A DNA stretch of 64,000 bases from Kuschelorhynchus macadamiae (lineage: Eukaryota; Arthropoda; Insecta; Coleoptera; Curculionidae): assembly GCA_030620095.1 (NCBI GenBank), contig JAUTXW010000059.1:850001-914000 (forward strand), given 5' to 3'. Both the position numbers and the translations under genes were made by a program. Numbering within the stretch: the stretch's first letter is position 1; every line of letters begins with the position of its first letter. Below are positions 33,017 through 44,635 of the stretch, piece after piece. The notes beneath the pieces are model-generated. The model was not told where the DNA came from. It saw only the letters and a program-made list of their open reading frames with translations, and searched no databases.

Positions 33017-34360
33017 GTAATTCGTTTTATCTTGTTGGTCAATATTTTCAACATTTTGATACTCGTAATCGGGGTTATCTTCATACAATCCTGCATATTG
33101 GTTACAATACTCGTCATATTGGGGTTCGGAATAGTTATCGTTGGAATATTGGTAATTGTCGAAACTGACAACATGAGCACGATGCTGGGGATTATTTTGT
33201 ATTACTGAAGGACGTTGGAAATTGTTAAATGGTGTTTGACGTTGGAAATTGTTTTGGTTTGATTGGTTATGGGGTGTGTACTGCGGTCTTGGCTGACCGT
33301 TGTTTGGTCTATTCGACTGAAAGGAGGTGCTTGATTGAAAAGAATTTGATTGTTGATTGGTATTAGGCCTTTGGAAATTGCCAAAATTCTGGGAAGTATA
33401 ACCATTAGGACGTTGCTGCGATCTACATTCATTTGCTAAGTGACCATTGCGACCACAGCTATGACATTTAAGGGATTGTACATTAGGTCTTTTATTAGTT
33501 TGAATAATAGGTCTAGCAGGAGGATTGGGTCTAGAAGATTTTTGGGATTCAAAATATGATAGTTGGAGCTCGCGTCTTATGCGAATTTGTGCTTCCAAAA
33601 GATTGGGTGGATTTCCTGCACGTATTATAAGGCCAATTCGGGGTTCCGGGCCAGTAAGTAAGCTATTTAGAGACATGGATTCGATTAATGTTATTTGGGC
33701 TGCCTTTTGACTGGGTGCGAGTATGGATTTTTGTATGTTGGCATGCATTTTGGCATTTAGGATTTGAACTCTGTTAAGGAAAGTCAAAGGAGATTCGTTT
33801 GGTAGTTGTCTTATTCTTTGTATGTCCTGAATAAGAGAAGATAGATCTCGCGTATCTCCGAAGTGAGAATTAAGTAATTGCTTTATCTCTAGAAAAGAAA
33901 GTGGATTTCGGGAGCTTATCAGCTACGCTGCTCTCCCTCGCAACCTATTTTTTATGTGAATCACTAAAAGATCTTTTTGGTTACCCGTAGACATATCATA
34001 TGCACATTCGCATGCATTTAGGAAGGTCTGTAAAAATATTTGATCACCACAAATTCGGAGATAATAGAAAAAATCTCGGAAAGTTTATAAGGTTCGATTA
34101 CTGCTACCGCTGCTCCTGCAGTTATTCTTTCATTATCCGTCATATTTGCTCCATATATCAACACAATAAACACTAGCACAATATAATATAAAAAGGATAT
34201 AAAACACAAAATATTTTACGAAATTTTATGTTGATAGACAGTACGTAAAGTAGTATGCCAACCAACGTAAAATAAACAGTTCTTATTAACTAGTTAGTGT
34301 AATTAAATTAAAACTGTGTAATATTTCTTGTTATAATAAAAATACAAATGTAATCGGGAG

Positions 34361-34533
34361 ATCAGTTAGCAGAATAACTGATCAAAATAATTCCAAAAAA
34401 TATTTTAAAATTAATCAATTAACAGAATAACTGATTATACACAAATTATACGTTGTTACACTTAGAAATACAGAAATCAATTAGCAGAATAATTGATTGG
34501 TTTATCGGAAAATCAATTAACAGAATAATTGAT
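34361..34533 (-). promoter_or_regulatory. array of four covarying hairpins in the gypsy leader
   Basis: Four 22-nt inverted repeats at 34361-34382, 34414-34435, 34476-34497 and 34512-34533. Plus-strand consensus: arms ATCARTTA and TAAYTGAT around RCAGAA. In the element's RNA the variable pair is G-C in copy 1, G-U in copy 2 and A-U in copies 3 and 4, so pairing is kept in all four. They lie between the primer site and the gag ATG, with starts 53, 62 and 36 nt apart. Roles could be RNA packaging, translation control or, as DNA, protein-binding sites like those of the gypsy insulator; none is proven. Confidence 0.75.
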
Positions 34534-34603
34534 TATTTTACTAATTAATAAAATGTAAGATCGATTTTGAAAAGTCGAACAGGTATTTAATTAAATATTA
34601 TTT

Positions 34604-34825
34604 TTAAAATAAACGTGATGATTCGTTACTTACAAACAGAGTAGAAACATCGCTTGTCATGTTCTTAGCAGTTAGTTCTACCAGGGGCTTCACTATGTGT
34701 TCCTTCCGTAGATGAGTGTTCTGCCAAGTTAATGACGTCACAATGCACAAAATGGGGCTTCTTTGTTCTTCTGGATAAAGGATTGGGATCCACCGTTGCC
34801 AGTTAGAGTTCTCTTGTTCTGCCAA
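34604..34825 (-). CDS. small leader open reading frame
   Basis: 73 codons, starting MAEQENSNWQRWIPIL, begin two bases beyond the primer-binding site and end upstream of the hairpins. They contain no known domain. An ATG this early in the retroelement RNA would be met before gag by scanning ribosomes, so it could act as an upstream ORF. It may also be chance; the composition looks protein-like but I do not recognise it. Confidence 0.3.
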   Translation of the reverse strand: MAEQENSNWQRWIPILYPEEQRSPILCIVTSLTWQNTHLRKEHIVKPLVELTAKNMTSDVSTLFVSNESSRLF

Positions 34826-34827
34826 CG

Positions 34828-34846
34828 TCCTACCACGACTGCGCCA
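34828..34846 (-). promoter_or_regulatory. tRNA-Ser-type primer-binding site
   Basis: Minus strand reads TGGCGCAGTCGTGGTAGGA, beginning 3 nt after the LTR end (ATATAACA). TGGCGCAGTCG is complementary to the 3' end (CGACTGC, discriminator G, CCA) expected for tRNA-Ser, as in the 297/17.6 group of gypsy elements. Confidence 0.85.
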
Positions 34847-34849
34847 ATT

Positions 34850-35665
<816 letters not shown>

Positions 35666-35839
35666 AAATGCTAGTAAGGTTTTTTTAAGAGAACAAGTCA
35701 ATCAAACTAGAAAACAACTAGCCGAAACAGAGAAATTAACTTTTAAAGTTACACCTTAAACTAAGTAACATTCACCCTTTATTGTGGAATCGCATAGTAA
35801 CCTCGGCTTTTTGGCGAACAGAATCAAATAAGAAAAAAA

Positions 35840-36127
35840 CTTTCGAAAAAATACGACAATCTCCTAAGAAAGTCGTATCCACATGCATCATCATTAGACG
35901 TCGAGAAATTAGTGCGTAATATATCATCCTACAATCTCTCAGAAAGTGAAAAATCCGCACTGAGTAAGAGTTTTGATGTCGCGATATCTTCTAAGGAAAT
36001 CCCTAAAGAAGAAATAGTAGCTGAAGTGGAAGCTGTCCTTGACGCCTCTAAAGATTCGACAAGAAGTGGCAAGAATTTGAAACAAACTACGATCATGAAA
36101 ACAAAAATACATTTAAAACAAAATTAA
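35840..36127 (+). pseudogene. PLE N-terminal region
   Basis: An open plus frame reads KKYDNLLRKSYPHASSLD and on into VRNISSYNLSESEKSALSKS then FDVAISSKEIPKEEIVAEVE. PLE proteins have, before the RT, a V-N-LS-L-x-x-x-E-x-x-LS-G-FNFA block followed by P-E-I-x-x-VE; this matches. The frame then crosses into the inverted arm and stops at 36127. The RT that should follow is missing. Confidence 0.7.
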
Positions 36128-36349
36128 TACTATACAGAGTACGTACCTTGGAAACATGTCAGTTTTACGAATGTTTTGAGATTGCAATAATTTCGACCCG
36201 TCTGGAATTCTGGTAGTTAAAAACGAGACAATTTTTTTCTTTTTTTTTGTATTTACTTAAATTTTTATTGCTGTACCGAGTTTGGGTTTTTGCTATTACT
36301 GAAATGTACAGGGTTTTATGTATGAAGTGGTTTATTTATTTAGATTAAT

Positions 36350-36709
36350 TTACTTAGATATCAGATTATGATAAATTTGGCTTAAGTTATTGATGTCTTT
36401 TTTATCGTTGACGGCATATTTCTCTTTTTTAATTTGTATCATTTCTTTTATTGTGAGTTTTCGATAATTAGTTTCCTGCTCTAAAATTTTGGTTTGTTTA
36501 AAATCGAATTCATGTTTTTCTGTATGTTCGTGTTTGTGAAGTGCAGTAGATGCATTTTTTGTGTATTTGTGGCCGTTTAATCGACTATCTAAGTATTGTG
36601 TTGTCATTCCTATATACTTTTTTGGGCAATTTAAACATGGGGTTGAGTAAACTAAGTTTGATTTCTTTTTTTTATTACTTTGTTTTTCAAGGGACTGAAA
36701 AGACAGCAA
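36350..36709 (-). pseudogene. PLE GIY-YIG endonuclease
   Basis: 119 codons are open on minus. SNLVYSTPCLNCPKKYIGMT contains the GIY-like VY, the PLE-specific C-x2-C and the YIG. SRLNGHK supplies the conserved Arg. HKHEHTEKHEFDF completes the CCHH-type zinc signature. QETNYRKLTIKEMIQIKK and INNLSQIYHNL end the domain at TAA. All recognisable catalytic positions are present. The ATG at its start is internal, as the domain normally follows the RT. Confidence 0.85.
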
Positions 36710-36955
36710 ATTGTCTCGTTTTTACATCCCAGACGTGTCGAAATTATTGCAATCTCAAATTATTCGTAAAACTGACATGTTTCCAAGGTACGTACTCTGT
36801 ATAAGATTAATTTTGTTTTAAATGTATTTTTGTTTTCATGATCGTAGTTTGTTTTAAATGTAATGTTTTTTTGAGTGATGTTTTTTCAATAATGTTTCAA
36901 CCATTTTTAAATTTAAATACTAACTATATATGTTTTTATTGTAGAAAATAAATAT

Positions 36956-36984
36956 CTTGAGAAAGCTCAATATAATGAGCGAGA
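36956..36984 (+). ncRNA. degenerate hammerhead-like motif in PLE remnant 2
   Basis: CTTGAGAAA, then GCTC (36965-36968) and GAGC (36977-36980) as a perfect 4-bp stem II around AATATAAT, then GAGAC where GAAAC is expected. The core strands deviate from CTGANGA and GAAA, so activity is unlikely. The layout is that of the PLE cores elsewhere in the window. Confidence 0.35.
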
Positions 36985-37089
36985 CGTGCATCGATTGAAT
37001 TATAGTTTTACTTCTCAATAAGTTAACCTATGCCCAAGAAAATAATTAATAAAATATTTATATATGGTTAAAGAAAAAAAACGAGATAT

Positions 37090-37091
<2 letters not shown>

Positions 37092-37157
<66 letters not shown>
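37092..37157. repeat. (TA)n microsatellite
   Basis: 66 bp of pure alternating AT just downstream of the PLE remnant. Confidence 0.95.
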
Positions 37158-37158
<1 letters not shown>

Positions 37159-38147
37159 AAGTTTAGGGCTGTAACTCAGTTATTTCGCTAAGAATCTGGA
37201 TATCTGGGTAATAGGATTATATTAAATCGAACATTTTATGAAAAATTACACAATGAGATTACATTCCATATCGAATGCACGCAAATATTTTTTAAAATAG
37301 CGCTACTTAGATAATTTGCCATCCAGAAATTTGTTTAATTTATATAGGATATCTTAAAAAGCATTTTTACCGCTTTGTTGTTAACATACTAGGTTTGATA
37401 ACTTTCAAACACAACCAAGAAATTTGGCAAAAAATCTGCCATAACAGGTAATGTGTTAGAGAGAGCCGGAGAACGCTTCACTACATAGTTGAGTCAATGG
37501 GAATCCATTGACATTATGAGTCTCACTTGACAGAGGTATAATTTACAGAGTGTTCCATTTATATATTATTTTTAATTGGCTCTGCTATCCATTTTTGAGA
37601 CTTCCTACATACTTGAGTACGAATTTTCTATAAACTTCCTAAAACATTCAACTTTGAATTTTAACAGTTTTTTTGTATGTTATTTGTATCTCTTAAAATG
37701 ACACCAATATTGGGGTGGCGATTTGTAAGGAAAAACACAGTACCTTTGGCTATGCTTTGGGTTATGTAAATAAAATATAGAAATCTGTGATATTTAGTTC
37801 AAAGTCAGATATCTAGATCTTTTGTTGCATAAATAGTAAATAAGATTAACAAACCTTAAAAATCAAATTTTCTTTAAATTAACAGTCAAATCCCAAACGT
37901 CAATAGTTTTTTCTACTGAAAAAAAATATTTTGGTAGGTTGTTTTTTTTCTCTGCCAAGCTGAGTAAAATTGTAATTCTTAGTTAAAAATAAAATATTTT
38001 TGGGATATTCTGTCACTCAAACTCAAAAACCAAAATTTTAAAGAATCTAGAATTTAATAACTATCTATTATTAAGGTTAATACTTCAGTTCTGGGCCCGC
38101 AATGAAGGTACTCGAGGGAACAAGTGACAAAAACTTCCTTTACCCGG
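37158..38147. other. no gene seen
   Basis: AT-rich, no supported coding frame or RNA gene. ACAGAGTGTTCC near 37546 resembles a transposon-end motif but has no partner. Confidence 0.4.
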
Positions 38148-39347
38148 AACTTCCCTCGTAATTAATGTTTACTGTTATTAGAAATAGTGAAGTGTAACCT
38201 AATTTAGTTCAGCACATAGTCATTTACTGACCCATAATAATACGTATTTCATCTTTTCAAACATTTTTATTGGGCGTCATGTTGTTTCACTATATTGGAT
38301 TCGTACCAATATGTTAGCAGTTTCTACCTATGCCACACTTTATTTGGACATCACTTAAAATAAATTGAATAAGTAGTGTTTACACTAATTTTTTTAAGAC
38401 GGCAGTTATGTTCCGTCATGTTGAATTCATACCAGTTCATTCCTAAATCACAGTAAATTAATTTTTTTTCTTTCGTTGATTTTTTATACAGTTTATTTGG
38501 TCGCCATTTTGTTCCGCCATTTTGAATTCGTACGACAAATTTACTAGTTTCTCTTTATATCACACTTAATGCTTTCACAAAACTTGAAATTAATTTAATA
38601 AGTAGTTTTTTAGGCTGATTTTTTAAAATATTATTATTAATATGGTATCATGTTATCCCCATAAAATCTTTACTTTTTGACCAAACTCAATCGGGTAAGT
38701 AGTTTTTTAGTTATGCTGCAAACTGACACACAGACAGACCAACACAGAGACCGACGGAATTGAGAAAACATGTTTTTTAGCATCCAGAAACGCTAAAACT
38801 TAAAGCTATAGAGGGGGGATTTTTTTATGAAAACAAACATTTTATTTGGCACCATCTTGAATTACTACGATTTTGCCACTTCATTTGTATATCACACTTA
38901 ATTCTTGCACAAAACTTCAAATTAATTTGAAAGTAGTTTTTCAAGTTCATTTTCAAATATTTTATTAAGCCACCTTTTTTTGTCACCATCTTGGATTCGT
39001 ACCAAAATTTCACTTACTAGTTGATGTCTACATAATACTTGACTTTGGTGCAAAATTTCAAGTAAATTAGGTATGTAGTTTTTTGTTTTTTTTAACATTT
39101 TACTAGGCCGCCGTTTTATTGTGCCATATTAGACTTTTACCAAAATGTAACCATTTCATAATATAGTGATCCTTAATTTTTAACCAACCGGGATGAATAA
39201 TTTTTGAGATATGACGTGCAGAGGCATGCAGACCGACGGAACTGAGAAAACATATTTTCTGGCATCTAGGGACCCTTAAAAACGTGAAGATTTGTAAAAA
39301 CCTAAGAGGGTGACTTTTTCACGATTACAATACTTACAAGGGAAGTT
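38148..39347 (+). repeat. CCGCCATTTTG compound repeat, copy 1
   Basis: 1200 bp bounded by inverted AACTTCCCTCGTAA (38148-38161) and TTACAAGGGAAGTT (39334-39347). The interior is diverged tandem units of roughly 110-150 bp carrying CCGCCATTTTGTTCCGCCAT, then GATTCGTACCA-like, TTGCACAAAATTT and AATAAGTAGTTTTT. Two tail modules with GACCGACGGAATTGAGAAAA, then GGCATCTAGGGAC, lie 482 bp apart (38761 and 39243). No protein is encoded. It looks like a mobile element of unknown class. Confidence 0.75.
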
Positions 39348-39518
39348 AAAACGTAGTTTTTTAGCGAAGTTATTTAGACGTTTTGGGGGAAAGTCTACCC
39401 AGGTATTCAGCAACTAGATAAATTGGAGAACGAAAAGCGGCAAATATATTATTTTTTAAATCAGAAATTTATTCGAAAACTGTCCTTGTGACAGTGTCCA
39501 AGTAGCTCGTACAGTTAA

Positions 39519-39848
39519 GCCCGCTACTCACTATCCGGTTTGATTTATCGGTTTAATTCGTTCATTCGATTCGTTCACTCATATAATAAACGAATGGGCG
39601 AATCAACGAATCGATGAAATATTTCATCCACACTATTCATTAATTTTTACTTAAAATCCTTAGCATGAATTTTATGTATTCCAATGTTTGATAAATCACA
39701 AAAAACAAAATACTACTTGATGCGGACGAATGGTCCGCCAAAGTCAAAGCCTACTTGATTATTCGCCCAAAAGACGAAATGGCCGAGCAATCCACGCTAT
39801 GGTGACGAATAAACGATTGGACGAATGAACAAATAATGAGTAGCGAGC
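39519..39848. mobile_element. 330-bp MITE
   Basis: Ends GCCCGCTACTCACTAT and ATAATGAGTAGCGAGC are inverted over 16 bp with two mismatches. Flanks are TTAA on the left and TCAA on the right, so a 4-bp TTAA target (piggyBac-like) is possible but imperfect. The interior is rich in ATTCGTTCATTCG and its complement. A right-end fragment lies at 7820-7888. Confidence 0.65.
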
Positions 39849-40308
39849 TCAACGGAGATGTTTTATAGGCAATAAATTCGTAGTTTAATTTTATGTTGAA
39901 ATTGTTTTAATTTTCTCGAACAAATTAACTGAAATCAATCTCTTAGTAGCTTCAGTATATTGCTAAAGCCATTTGTTCATTGAGGAAGATTTGATAGAAC
40001 ATTAAATAAGAATAGTTGGATGTCATATTGAACCCCGCATACCCATAAGCAGATGTTTTCTAATTTCAAAATGAAATAACGAAAATTAGTTTTATATAAT
40101 ATTATTAACATTACTAGTCGTCGCATTACCTTCCCATTAATTCCTATTCATACTGAAACTCGTACACAAACATATGTTATTTTCTTGTTGGTTCAAATAC
40201 ATTCAATTAGGTTCTTTGAATGGAACAACCTACACAAAATTTAGCTTTCTTTCATTATTTAAATTTGTCTCGACTAATTAAATTGTCGTGTATGTACTTA
40301 AGTCAGTG

Positions 40309-40440
40309 GCGGCCTAGAGTTTCATTTTCTTTAATGTATTTTAGACAATGATTTAGATTAGCATAAAAATATAGAATTATTGTTATAAAAACTTCTAGAA
40401 GAAACACAGATTAAGGATTGGACTGCGTAGACTTTCCAAA
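40309..40440. other. possible hAT-type transposon end
   Basis: CAGTGGCGGCCTAGAG, about 40306-40321, resembles the CAGTGGCCTAGCG terminus of the MITE at 59405. No matching partner end was found, so this stays tentative. Confidence 0.25.
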
Positions 40441-41720
40441 GCTTTGCGATTGGTTACTGTAGCGTTGTTTGCTGAGACAATATTCAGGAGTTTTCTGATT
40501 TCTTCAATAACTATTTCCTAGTTATCTTTATGTTTTCTTCTAGGTTTCGGTCGTGCATAACTTGTCTTTTATCCTCATTCCAGGACTTACGAGGTCGGCC
40601 TCGTTTATTCCTACTCGGAGGTTACCAGTGCAAAACCCGTTTGAGCCATATTGTATCCTGTATTCTTTGTAAATGAACAAACTACAAATTGTTGGAGTCA
40701 CTGACCTTCTTATTCTGATATCTTTGTTTCGTATTTTTTCTAATCTAGATGTCCGAGAGCTTCTTCGCAGATAGATTCGACTGCAATAAGTCGCCGCTTA
40801 TCTTTCTTCCTCACAGCAATATGCTTAAACAGACTTTTACCGATTCCTTTTTTTTGTTTATTCTATTTATATTTGAATATTTTATAGTATAATTTTATAG
40901 TTCATATAAAAGGAATCTTGGACTTGGTTATTTACAAAGGTCAGAGTGAACAAGTGCGCGTCATTAATAGATCCAATAAGGGCGAAGAGCGGCGCCCTTT
41001 TCAAACCCCTTTATTAGTATAAAATAATTCTGCAATTATTAGTATTTGTTTTCTTTATAAGCTAAGTTACCTTTGCGTTCTTCAATAATTCTTATTAGGA
41101 AAGTTTTGGTACAGATTGATTCAAGTGCTTTCAACATTTTACTTCGTGGTATACAATCATATTTTCTTTAAGTCGACCAACGTAAAGTATAATTATTGGT
41201 TTCTTAATTTTCTCGATTAATTGTTGTAGCAATCAAAAATTGTTCACACAACAGCAATAAGGCGTGAAGCTGATTTCCCTTTTTTTAAAAGCGACAAGAT
41301 TTAACCCATATTTATTACGTGTTTTTTATTTTGTTAGATTGAGACGTGTTCTTTATTTGGGATACCTCCTTGTTCAATTCTAGCTTATTTGTTTTAAATT
41401 GCGTTCTATTCTCTGACACAATAGACTGGAAATATTCTCTTGATTCTTCAAGTTCAATTAAAGTGTGAGATTTTTAAGTCATTTACTGTCCGCCATATTT
41501 CTATGGATCTGGACTCCAATTTAAGTGTTTATATATGAATATTCCATGACTTTATTTTATCGTTCACATTTTTTTATTTTAATATGTTTATTTATAATAG
41601 TCATTTTTCTCGCAAATTAGTTCTTTTACTTCATCTGTCGTCCACATTCGTTTCTTTTTGGGGTACAGTACTTCCGCGGCTGTTTTATGTAAACCATCAT
41701 TAAGATTTCCATGTTCTGGT
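40440..41720 (-). pseudogene. RTE-like LINE ORF2 remnant
   Basis: On minus, from high to low coordinates: KKKRMWTTDEVKELICEKN near 41690-41600 (connector before the RT), PRSKMLKALESI near 41130, a GVxKGRRSSPLL block near 41010 (consensus GLRQGCALSPLLF), YLRRSSRTSRLEKIRNKDIR near 40770, and KRGRPRKSW near 40590. Craniofacial-protein-2/RTE-type ORF2 proteins have these blocks in this order. Heavily frameshifted; the YADD region is not recognisable. Confidence 0.6.
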
Positions 41721-42046
41721 TTATCATAAAGCAAAAACACTAAATATCGTGAATTAAAAGTAATTGTTATTTCGGTTGGACATTTAGAGTCCCTAATGAA
41801 TGCTTATAACTTTAGTTCGTAAATTATGCGACTGATGTAAGATTTAAAGTAAAACCACTATTTTCAATTGAAATCTTTCGTGTTACATTAAGTCTTTTTT
41901 AAGCTCTGGGAACAAACCTTGAAAACGTGTAAACACGAAACATTGCAGTTGCGTATAGGAATTTTTTGAATTTTTGAATTTCTTTTGAATGACTTTTGTA
42001 GTTTTTAAGTATTGTTATTGTGTTTTGTTAAATTTTCTTAATCAAA

Positions 42047-42131
42047 ATGGGATACAAATGTGTTTATTTATATTGTTCATCAAAAACCAGAGGAAAAAAT
42101 CACTCTTTAGGTTCCCAGAGCGTCACTTGAG
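42047..42131 (+). pseudogene. THAP-domain first exon (frameshifted)
   Basis: ATG at 42047 in a strong context (AATCAAAATGGG). The translation MGYKCVYLYCSSKTRG followed, after a 1-nt shift, by LFRFPERHLR gives the THAP zinc finger start: C-x4-C and the FP block. THAP domains bind DNA through a C2CH finger. The exon ends at TTGAG before GTAAAG, a good splice donor. No downstream exon was recognised. It could be a host THAP gene, a THAP-bearing P-like transposon, or a decayed copy of either; the frameshift argues for decay. Confidence 0.55.
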
Positions 42132-42303
42132 GTAAAGAAAAAAATTATTAGCAAGTATTAGGTATATTATATTTGCCATATGTAATAGGAATAAGTTATT
42201 TTAAATAAAAATTGAGCACTTGAGGAAAAGGAAAAAATGATTAATAATATATATTATATTTGCCTTAGTAAAATTAATAAGTTACTTTAAATAAAAATTG
42301 ACT
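42124..42303. repeat. 93-bp tandem duplication over the THAP donor site
   Basis: CACTTGAGGTAAAGAAAAAA (42124) and the next ~90 bp recur from 42217 as CACTTGAGGAAAAGGAAAAA, both ending ATAAAAATTGA. The second copy has lost the GT of the donor. Confidence 0.8.
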
Positions 42304-42319
42304 GCTTTTTTTTATTACT

Positions 42320-42430
42320 TCCACATCTATAAGAGATGGGGAAGTATAGTATCGGCAAAAAAATTTTGAGTTTTTGTTTCGCTAAATCGTCTTAAAATGA
42401 CTCAAGACCTGTAAAAACATAATATCGGAG
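42320..42430. repeat. short hairpin transposon-like end
   Basis: ACTTCCACATCTATAAGAGA and TGGGGAAGTATAG form an imperfect hairpin, followed by GGCAAAAAAATTTTGAG. It resembles the AACTTCCC ends of the compound repeat. No complete element was delimited. Confidence 0.3.
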
Positions 42431-42889
42431 AGAAAAAAAATTGTTTGTCGGTTGACTATAAACTCTTTCAAAAGGTCGCAGCAAACAATACGCGTATTTC
42501 GTTCCTCTTCTGCATCTGTATTAGGTTGATTTGTGCCAAAGATATATTCATATTCTCTTTGCTTTTCGTCACATCTGGAATTATCAAAAGTTTTATAATT
42601 CGAGCTTTGAGCCTCAACCAACCAAAGCCATTATTCAGATTCTGTAAGGCCTAGCTATGCCTATACGACATATACCGAGGGTTTTTCGAACCGTTTGGTG
42701 ACCATAATACCATTAGTAATAGATTACTTATATAAGTAGGTAAATAAAATATTGATTTAATGGGCACAAACTACGTTCCAGTTATTTTAGTAAAGAAAGC
42801 TGCTCAGCAATTGTTGTTTTTAAGAGGTTTTAAATAACTTCGCTTGTATGACAGTATGAATGGGTTCAAATAATGCAAGTAACTTTTGA

Positions 42890-43605
42890 AGCAGTTCTCG
42901 TTATCGGAATTGACTGAGATTTGATATATATATACATACCCGATGTCAATATAATATTATGATGTCCAATCGTGAAGCTTTTATACACGGTGCGTTAAAA
43001 AAATTCTAAAATTTACAAAATAAAATAAAGGTAAAAAACAGTTCCCGTCATTGGAATTGAGTGAGATTTGGCACATATACATAATGTCGATAACAAAACA
43101 AAACTTACGTGTTCAATCGTGAATGTCTCATACAGGGTGCGTAAAAATAATGTTAAAAAGTACAAAACAATTCCCGTTTCTGATATCTTTGTTTCGTATT
43201 TTTTCTAATCTAGATGTCCGAGAGCTTCTTCGCAGATAGATTCGACCGCAATAAATCGCCGCTTATCTTTCTTCCTCACAGCAATATGCTTAAACAGACT
43301 TTTGCTGATTCCTTTTTTTTGTTTATTCTATTTATATTTGAATATTTTATAGTATAAACTTCATATAAAAGGAATCTTGGACTTGGTTATTTACGAAGGT
43401 CAAAGTGAATTTGACTGAGATTTGGTATACATACATAAACTTGATGTTAATACAGTATTATGGTGTCCAATCATGAATGCCTTATACAGCGTGCATAAAA
43501 AGTAATGCCAAAAAGTACAAAACAGTTTCCCTGATAGGAATTGACTGAGATTTGGTGTATATACATAAACCCCATGACAATATAATATTATGGACGTAAA
43601 AATAA
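42890..43605. repeat. tandem array, unit about 125-147 bp, interrupted
   Basis: TGACTGAGATTTG-type landmarks at 42911, 43058, 43412 and 43542. Each unit also has ATACATAAA, a TCCAATCGTGAA-like block, TTATACAGGGTGCG-like and AAAAGTACAAAACA. The gap between units 2 and 3 (354 bp) is one unit plus a 230-bp insert (43180-43409). Confidence 0.75.
43180..43409 (-). repeat. duplicated RTE-derived segment
   Basis: Near-identical to 40715-40950, including the YLRRSSRTSRLEKIRNKDIR coding stretch (minus) and the downstream AT-rich part; a short deletion near 43355 distinguishes it. It has no tail or target duplication and does not include the RTE 3' end, so ordinary retrotransposition does not explain it. 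Confidence 0.85.
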
Positions 43606-43607
43606 AA

Positions 43608-43843
43608 TAAAAAGCTTTATTTACAAACTATTGAACTGCAAAGTAAAAAATAATTAAACTTGCATAAACAAAAAACTTTTAGAAATTTGAACATTTTCTT
43701 AAAAGCTTGTGGCTTTATTTCAAGTTTGATGACGTCTCACGCTTCGAGTTTTTTAGAAAATAGTCAAATATAATATTTTAGTTTTTATGTAAGTTTAATA
43801 ATTTTTACTTTTCAGTTCAACAGTTTATAAATAAAAGCTTTTT
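43608..43843. mobile_element. hairpin MITE, 236 bp
   Basis: Arms 43608-43676 and 43776-43843 are reverse complements over about 65 bp (AAAGCTTTATTTACAAACTA against TAGTTTGTAAATAAAGCTTT with a few changes) around a ~100-bp centre. Non-coding. Confidence 0.7.
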
Positions 43844-43849
43844 TAAAGT

Positions 43850-44620
43850 ATATTCCTATACATTTGTTTTATTCTGTTTTATTTCTATTCCCTTAGAAAT
43901 CGATATTTTAATGGGGTCGTTAAATCAGGCAGACGATGTTTTAGCAAATTTTACCCTATGAAGATTTTAGTACTTCAGTTTCTACCGTGTGTCATTACTG
44001 TCTTAAATTCTTAAGACGCTAAATAATTATATGCTAGATTCTGTTATAAGATCCCCAAATTTGAATTGGGCAAGCCGTTGGTAATTTTATTAATGCATCG
44101 AGATCAAAGAGATTTCTGTAAATACTGGTTGTAAGAGTAAATCTTAACTGCGCCCTTTATACCCTTATTGAAGGCATTAATTATTATTGCAAAAACAGTC
44201 TCTTGGATGATAGACTGCAACATGGACGAGATAATTTACTTTGCGTGACTACATAATGAACCAACGGTATAAAGTTTCTTTGACGTGTAAAAAAACTAAG
44301 GTTCTAAGACCCTAGTAGACGAGGTTAATTTTACCTCTAAATCGTAATGAAATACCCATCCAGAATGTATACTATTTTATTTAAAACCTTCATGTAATTA
44401 GAATAAATATTATCAACTGAAAAAAAACTTCTATTCATATTTTGGACAAAATCGAGTGTGATATATAGATTAAGGAGTTTCTTATATGAATCCAATATTA
44501 TGACGGGGAAGGATAGACATCTAATAAAATGTTAAAAAGGTGAAAAATAATTTATACGCAATGAAATATGTCTTGTATAAAGTACATAGGAAGATAAAAC
44601 AATATATTATAACAAATTAA
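43850..44620. other. no gene seen
   Basis: AT-rich stretch without a supported gene or repeat. Confidence 0.4.
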
Positions 44621-44635
44621 AATCTGAAAAAAATT

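Larger units (their letters stand above)
28861..34143 (-). pseudogene. gypsy gag, interrupted by LINE
   Basis: ATG at 34143-34141 starts a frame beginning MTDNERITAGAAVAVIEPY. Frameshifts near 34040 and 33930 break it. The long frame 33787-32975 holds LRIELQLSYFE-like capsid helices, then CHSCGRNGHLANEC, a CCHC knuckle, then an asparagine/glutamine-rich tail. Coding reaches the LINE at about 33016. Beyond the LINE, 28931-28861 continues the same reading frame for 23 codons to TAG (28863-28861). So gag was one frame before the LINE inserted. It is the virion-like particle core protein. Confidence 0.85.
35690..36990. mobile_element. rearranged Penelope-like element remnant
   Basis: A PLE N-terminal coding piece on plus (about 35840-36127) and a GIY-YIG piece on minus (36709-36350) lie between inverted arms 36079-36234 and 36707-36858, about 150 bp each. 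The RT is absent. A hammerhead-like motif with a perfect stem II follows at 36956-36984. Opposed coding parts and inverted arms imply head-to-head insertion or rearrangement of PLE copies, as at 3580-4615. Confidence 0.7.

Noticed and set aside
34374..34536. CRISPR-like array
   Set aside because: Four short spaced repeats, but palindromic, unevenly spaced (36-62 nt) and inside a eukaryotic retrotransposon leader.
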